A DNA stretch of 64,000 nt from Phytoseiulus persimilis. Lineage: Eukaryota > Arthropoda > Arachnida > Mesostigmata > Phytoseiidae. The stretch spans positions 42,838,745 to 42,902,744 of the forward strand of contig CM075102.1 of the NCBI GenBank assembly GCA_037576195.1, in the 5' to 3' direction. Position 1 is the first letter of the stretch; every line of letters begins with the position of its first letter. Below, one piece after another: positions 58,614 to 64,000 of this stretch. A program made the position numbers and the translations under genes. The notes under the pieces were generated by a model. It searched no databases. It was given only the letters and a program-made list of their open reading frames with translations, and was not told the origin of the DNA.

Positions 58614-59283
58614 AGGCATTACAAGAAACGCATCTTCACCGGACATTTCCGCTGGAAGAAACGGACACTAGTTGGACAGGCATAGTCTCCCGAGCCGGAC
58701 ATCGAAACCGGACATGAATTTCACTGTTTTTTTTCGCATTCGCTCAGCCTCGAACTCGCAGCTGGACCGCTGGGGACGTTCCTCAATTTTCGGTATAGTT
58801 GGCAACAATGCCTCACAAGTGTCGATGATCATCGCTGCTGGGAGTTGACCTCTATGAGGGCTGAGGATGCTGGGATTCGCCGGATCGTGGAGTTCAGCCG
58901 CTAGCGAAGATTTGATCGATCTTCGAGGCTCGAGCGCATCGGCTTGGGAGGCTGTCAACTAGTTCGGAAATCATTTGAAAATTATGAGAAGCGGGTTTTT
59001 CCCGCGGGTCATTCAAAAATCGGACAAGTCCGTTGAACGAGGTCGCTCATGATGGAGTCACGCCTCGACGAAATACTCGGCCGAATTCCTTTCTCCTCTT
59101 TCGCTCTCCAACGTAGGGTGCTCTACTCATCCACCTCAAACGAAGCCTTATCAAGAAAGTCCACGAGAAGTCTCAGGACATCCGCAATCTTAGCGGGCAA
59201 TCCATCAGTTGAGTGTGTTCCTAGGATCACGTAACTCGAGAAGCACAAATACGACACTTGTCTGATGAATCAATGAAGGATAC

Positions 59284-59323
59284 CGTTCTGGAATGGAACC
59301 TTGGACACCGTTATTCCAGAACG
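59284..59323. other. Hairpin: 11-bp perfect inverted repeat
   Basis: CGTTCTGGAAT (59284-59294) and ATTCCAGAACG (59313-59323) are exact reverse complements with an 18-nt spacer. It lies at the start of a plus-strand open frame. Confidence 0.75.
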
Positions 59324-59509
59324 CTCGCCTTTGAGTGATTCAATAGAGATTCTGACGCTTCAGCCGTCACTTGCGGCTTTCCCAGAATATCTAAAGCTGA
59401 TATCGCCTGATCTCGGAATCGTATCCTTTGCAATCAGAACCCCACCCGTCTTCCGGCTCCCTCCGATTTCAATGAACGGAAGAGCCGTAATCTCCGTAGA
59501 GGTCCGTAG

Positions 59510-60364
59510 AAAGCAGCCGATGCCAGCCTTCCCTTTCTCGGGGCGGTCTCCTTCGTCCCAGCAGACAACGGCGTCAGCAACGACCGTGATGAAGGAGAAG
59601 ATGCGACGGATGAACAGGCCTTCATCAAGATGCGACCTGGCCGAACCTCGTTTCCTTTCATTTTCCACACTCCTCGGGGAAGCCTGACACAAGGGTCAAC
59701 ATCTCCTACGCTGACAACCACGGAATCAGCTTCATTGCGGGACAAATATCATCGAACTCTCTGGAGCGGACACTCTCTCGCCGAGGAATTCCCTCAACCT
59801 AACTTCGGGGATCACGATTGGAAATGACCGTTGGCCCCGAACATATGTTGCCGGAGGGCCCACTCAACCGGTGTTCTAAACCAAAACCATTCCCAAAACT
59901 TTAAACGCCGGCTGCGGCGCACGCGGCGATTTCCCTCTCGTATTGTAGGAAGCCTCAAGCCATCATTTGGGGCCGGGGAACGTCAAGGAGAACGCGAGGA
60001 GCTGTTGGAAACATCGAGAGTCCGCCCGGCAGTCAGGTTGTCCGGGCTGACACAGCGGGACCCTCCAAAGTCATCTGAGAGGGATCCGTGCTTCCTCGTC
60101 AGAGCAGAAACCGTTGCCGCGAGTGCTCATCATCTCCGGTCGGTCTTCCAACCGCCCCCCCCCCCCCTCCCGCCCTGCCCTCCTCACTCAACTCCTCGAT
60201 GGTTCTCCTCGGATGCGAGGGGTTCGCGGTTATGTTCTTACCTATCCTGGCAAAGGTTGCAGAAAATCGCGTTGAGAAGTCCGCTGCTGTTGACCTTGCG
60301 TTTAGCGACTGATCGTTTCACCGTTCGGGATCTCGGAGACGTAGCGCCCATTTGTCGACTCTGA
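59510..60364 (+). CDS. Unknown protein, long plus-strand frame
   Basis: Plus frame open for 284 codons from after a TAG at 59507 with one TGA at 59825. The first part is strongly coding-like (VSFVPADNGVSNDRDEGED, acidic, then Ser/Thr-rich) and may be a terminal exon ending at that TGA; no donor precedes the stop. The second part (59831-60364) is basic with a proline run encoded by poly-C at 60155-60167 and may be separate. A minus frame (59360-59692) overlaps the beginning and looks coding too. No domain recognised. Confidence 0.27.
60155..60167. repeat. Poly-C run, 13 nt
   Basis: Thirteen consecutive C residues inside a candidate coding frame. Confidence 0.9.
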
Positions 60365-61699
60365 GCAGCCGTAAAGAAGAGTGCGCCACCGAGGGAGGAA
60401 GCGCAGAACGAACGGACGTCCGATCGAACAAGAAGAGATTTTTCCGAGTTGTGTCTCCTTTTAACAGCACCTAGGCAAACACGCTGAGCAAATAGTGGAG
60501 TTCATCAAGACCATTCCAGGCTCATTATGGCGGCGGGCGCGTAGAACGAATGGATTCATTTACATAATGGTTTCGCACAGTTCACTGTGGTGCAGCGCCC
60601 GGTGCCACCGTGGCCTCGCAGCGGCTCTCGTTGCTCGGAAGGAAAGCATGCGGGGAAACGGAGAGAGGGAGCTGTGAACACTCAATTACACGAATCGGGA
60701 ATGATATCTCGGAAACTGTGTAGTCGTTTGCTCGTGTCACTGTGTCGGTGACTTTGAGGCAAATCTTGGTCACGGTGCTGCAACGAGCCGCCATTGATCT
60801 AAGAACAGGATCGATCCGCTTTGTGGAATCGATCCCGAACCAAAGCTCCGAGTCGATGTGTTTCCGCTCGATAAGATTCTGGCAGAGCGTTCTTCGAGGA
60901 TACCGTAAGCCTATTCTTTCAGCCGAGACGCAAACCAGAACGGCATCAGTGAGCCGCGTATCGCTCGATGAGGGATTAGCAGCGACTCACTCGAATAGAG
61001 TGCAGAAATATCCGCTTCCTGAGAGCAAAGTTCTCCACTGGCTGTCAATATCAAGGGAAAACGATCGATTGATTGATGGAGACTGAATTCGACCGGGATA
61101 TTTACGCTGATGACTCCCCATGGTAACGAGATGTGCTTTGATAATAACTACCTGGAGCCATGTTGGGTTGGCGGCCAGAGTTGAACAGACTCTCGAGGTC
61201 TTACCAGAAAAGAGCCGGTATTGAATTTCGGGCCTATTTTCATGGACGCCTCTGTCGATGATATTGCTTATTCCGTCGGGCTACAAGTGGACGACTGGGC
61301 CTCTCTCCGAGCTCGCTTCTTCAACAGGTCATTCTTGTTCGCGAACGACACCGCATTCTTAATAACATGGATGGCAATGGTGGCAGCGTCTGGCCGCAAT
61401 CAGTTGTGGTTCGGGTCGTAACAGCAGTGAGCTTATCCTCACCCGACTGAGACTGAAATCAATATTGGTGAGCCGGGAGGCCAAAACTTGGGGATTCGAG
61501 GCTTTGACAGGCAGCAACTCAAGGTTCCCCAACCCCACGACGCCTAGCAGAGCGGTCGAAAAGAATCCTGGAGCACGCCAGGATCTTAAGAGGGATCGAT
61601 CCTAATTAAAAATCGAGCCAATTCGCGGACGAATCCCAGGTATTCTCCATCCTGATATTCAAATTCGTTTCAATGCTCAGGCAATGAGGCTCGGAGGCT
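60365..61699. other. No supported gene
   Basis: Short frames only (60742-61086 + is the longest). Nothing structural noted. Confidence 0.35.
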
Positions 61700-62680
61700 T
61701 CAGGGCAATCTCCATCTCAGGAGCTTTTGAATCGTTTCCGATTCCAGCAGCTTCCGAACCTTTTCTACTCTGCAAACACCTCGGATCCGCCGCGACGTGC
61801 TCCTTCTCGTGAGTTCCTGCTTTTCGAATTGTCTTTTCTTCTTCAAACCCTCGCGATTGTTTCTTCTTCTCCGAAGATTTTCGGAGCGCTCCTCTCCCGC
61901 ATGCGAGTGCTTCGGACTTCGCCTTCGAATGTGAAGCGACCTCCTGTGTCGTTTCTCCTTTCTTCCAGTGAGCTCGAGAGTGGCATCTGCTATCCTTTTC
62001 ATGTCGTGACTTCGACTACTCAACAAATTCCGTTCGTGTCGATGGCGAGAAAATCTGCGCGAGAAACGTGTGAACTGGTCGCACACACCTAATCAGACGG
62101 CGACCGCGCGGCGTAGCACAGCCATTGCGGAAGCGTTGGAGCGTTTCGGAACGGAAAATCCAGATTGATGGAGACTAGAATTCGAGCCATTAAAAACATA
62201 ATCGTCCTTGATTTGCTCGTAGTCAGTTGAGAGGCCTCCATGAAAAAAAAAAAAAAGATATACGCCAAAAACACAGATAAACCCCTTCACCAAGTCTGAG
62301 GAGGCCCGAGTGTAGCGACGTGACATTTTGCTCCGAGCAAGTGTTTTTCTTGTCCCTCAAAACTGATTCGGAAAAGTTCGAAATTGCCTCAATGCCATTT
62401 TCGCCCGTCTAGCGGGCGGGGTGCTCGGCAGGCCCGAATTTTCGTTCGTCTGAGACGATAGCTCGGGAGGCTGGCGAACACGAGAATCATAATAAATATA
62501 TTTTCGTGTTTTCGGATGTTTTTCGTAAAGCCGATCAATGGCCGCTCCGGCAGCTTCTAACGTGTCCTTGGCGGTTTCCGTGATGCAAACGCCCTCATGA
62601 TTTCCACCGCTCGACCCGCGGTAATCTGTGGAGTGTATTCTCATCGGACGACACAGTGAATCGAAAGCCTGAATATTCAT
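61700..62680 (-). CDS. Unknown protein with membrane segment and basic tail
   Basis: Three consecutive minus-strand open segments share one frame (327 codons, two stops). Segment 1 (62680-62357, ATG with A at -3) is hydrophilic with TAKDTLEAAGAAIDRLYEKH. Segment 2 (62326-62093) carries a hydrophobic ICVFGVYLFFFF stretch, partly from a T14 run, then an acidic segment. Segment 3 (62074-61700) is very basic (many RRR and KKK clusters). A 45-nt intron (62119-62075, donor GCT/GTGCTA, acceptor GTGCGACCAG) removes the second stop in phase 0. The first stop (TGA 62357) has no good intron, so segment 1 may end there. Purine-rich DNA under segment 3 keeps all three frames fairly open, which weakens that part. 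Confidence 0.3.
62243..62256. repeat. Poly-A run, 14 nt
   Basis: Fourteen consecutive A residues on the plus strand, encoding phenylalanines in the minus-strand candidate. Confidence 0.9.
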
Positions 62681-63311
62681 GCTGATTGTTCAGTATTCCA
62701 AGCCAGAAGAGACTTCTGACTAGGAGGGACGGACTATGAATGATTTAAGGATCACTGGCTGATCGATCCATCGATCCGCTTCCGGGCTGGCGCGAGTGCG
62801 TTCGTGATCCATCAAAACTTATTCCCGGATCATCATCATTAGGTTATCAACCAGATACTTTTGCACATTCGTTGTTATAAGCCCTCACGGTTCACCACTC
62901 CTGACCCGAGCGAGGGACCGATTCCTGTACCAGGACACCATCGCGGCTGTGTTCCTCCAACCAGGAAAGCATCTCTCCCAAGGGAACTTTTCGGGGAGCA
63001 CCAAGGATCTCTAGAATCTTCCCCCGCCTCGGCACTGACTCGATACATTTGAGACGGAATGCGGTAATGGAGAGCGCTCCCTCTATCTGACCGGAGTCGT
63101 CCAGCGGAGAGGAAATTCTACGAGATCAGCTGTACAGGACTACATTATTACTTTTTACCTCATCTCATCTTTGTGAAACGGGGTTTTCAGGCGTTTGTGA
63201 CACTTCCTGAAGAGCGGACTCTAATTCATCGGATGTACGGCAGAGAGATCTATAAATTGACCGGGGGTACTCTGAGAGAACGAGCGCGGGAGACTGCAGC
63301 GAACCAACACG
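62681..63311. other. No firmly supported gene
   Basis: A plus exon candidate starts after a good acceptor (TTGTGAAACGGGGTTTTCAG, about 63190) with AFVTLPEERTLIHRMYGREI, ending at a possible donor near 63267. Isolated. Confidence 0.2.
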
Positions 63312-63640
63312 CTAATACAGGACATACAGGAAGCGCTGCTTGGCAGATCTGCCATCGAACACGAATGCATTACTGGGAGGGACAGAATATTGACTCTCGT
63401 AGATAAATCTGGAGACTTTGATTCCTATTCGTTTCTCCCGACAGTTCTTTCGTACCGCCTGTCCCAGCACAGCGTCGCTGTCAGTTAGTTCTGCTGAATG
63501 ATTCAAAACAATCCGGACTTTCGTCGGAAGTTCACAGGCGAACACGTTCACGGCCGGGCTAGCGGGCGAGCTATCTGGCGAGTAAAAGCAAAGATCGCAC
63601 CTTCTCAGGGACAGAGGTGAATCCGGAGATTACGTCAACA
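63312..63640 (-). CDS. Unknown exon, coding-like minus frame
   Basis: Minus frame open for 106 codons from a TAA near 63640 to the TAG at 63312, with regular purine-first codons and a plausible sequence (VNVFACELPTKVRIVLNHSA, then basic and aromatic residues). It lacks an early ATG, so an upstream exon beyond the window's candidate set would be needed. No domain recognised. Confidence 0.2.
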
Positions 63641-63970
63641 AGTCGATCAGTTGTTGTGAAAGCGAGCCTAGCTGTGTCTAGTATCCTGGAGCGGGCATAC
63701 TTTTTTCCACAACTCGAGTTTCGGACCTCACAACAATAGCTCCGATCGCAGTGTTCATCTGATTGTTTCTCGCGTGAAATGGAAGTTCCCGCCGCGCGTT
63801 CACTGCAGTTAGCCAGCTGTTACTATTTTCGGAGCCGAAATTCGTTTCAGAAAACGCTCTCGAGATAATGCTGGTAGTCAAGGGCCCAGATCAGCCAGAG
63901 GGTAGGATGTCGTGACCTCGAGCTAAGACGCAACAGCGGACGAACGCTCCAATCTCGGTTTTGCCTTAGT

Positions 63971-63991
63971 TTCGACCGATCGACCGACCGG
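63971..63991. repeat. (CGAC)n tract at window edge
   Basis: Four to five CGAC/CGAT units ending 9 bp from the window edge. Confidence 0.75.
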
Positions 63992-64000
63992 CGCACAGCT

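Noticed and set aside
59700-59760. YADN followed by hydrophobic residues, resembling the YADD box of reverse transcriptases
   Set aside because: The second Asp is replaced, the frame is short, and no other reverse-transcriptase or endonuclease motif was found nearby.
61700-62086. Lys/Arg/Glu-rich minus frame taken as independent proof of coding
   Set aside because: The strand is purine-rich here, so all three minus frames are partly open and charged; it was kept only as part of the three-segment chain.

Overview
This window reads as animal nuclear DNA rather than prokaryotic or viral DNA. By eye it is about half G+C. It has no long uninterrupted genes, many imperfect tetranucleotide and trinucleotide microsatellites, one long (CA)n tract, poly-C, poly-G and poly-A runs, and no rRNA, tRNA, CRISPR array or transposase that I could recognise. 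A compact-intron arthropod fits best; a predatory mite is possible from base composition alone, but that is a guess. No protein was matched with confidence to a known family.

The main positive result came from reading consecutive open stretches that stay in one frame. At about 51% G+C roughly one codon in 22 should be a stop by chance. Several loci stay open for 250 to 560 codons interrupted by only one to four stops. In most of these a GT...AG segment of about 40-100 nt can be placed so that it removes the stop and keeps the frame. I annotate these as candidate multi-exon genes with very short introns. The best supported are 21939-23483 (+), 1587-2720 (-), 56629-57603 (+), 61700-62680 (-), 31536-32714 (+) and 40093-41687 (-). 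A second tier (for example 35106-35681 +, 35849-36599 -, 48556-49126 -, 13919-14541 -, 59510-60364 +) has convincing codon pattern and splice signals, but its open length alone is not beyond chance.

Layout: 0.9-2.7 kb holds one three-exon minus-strand candidate; 2.7-8.6 kb is mostly repeat-bearing non-coding DNA with one long plus-strand frame; 8.6-14.5 kb has several small candidates; 14.5-21.8 kb is gene-poor; 21.8-24.6 kb holds a strong plus-strand candidate and a minus-strand exon; 25-27 kb is microsatellite-rich; 27.2-43.3 kb is the densest part, with genes on both strands; 43-56 kb is sparse with isolated candidates; 56.6-62.7 kb is dense again.

Many of these frames have a coding-like antisense frame, so strand choice is often uncertain. 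All gene calls are unverified and no pathway can be reconstructed from them.
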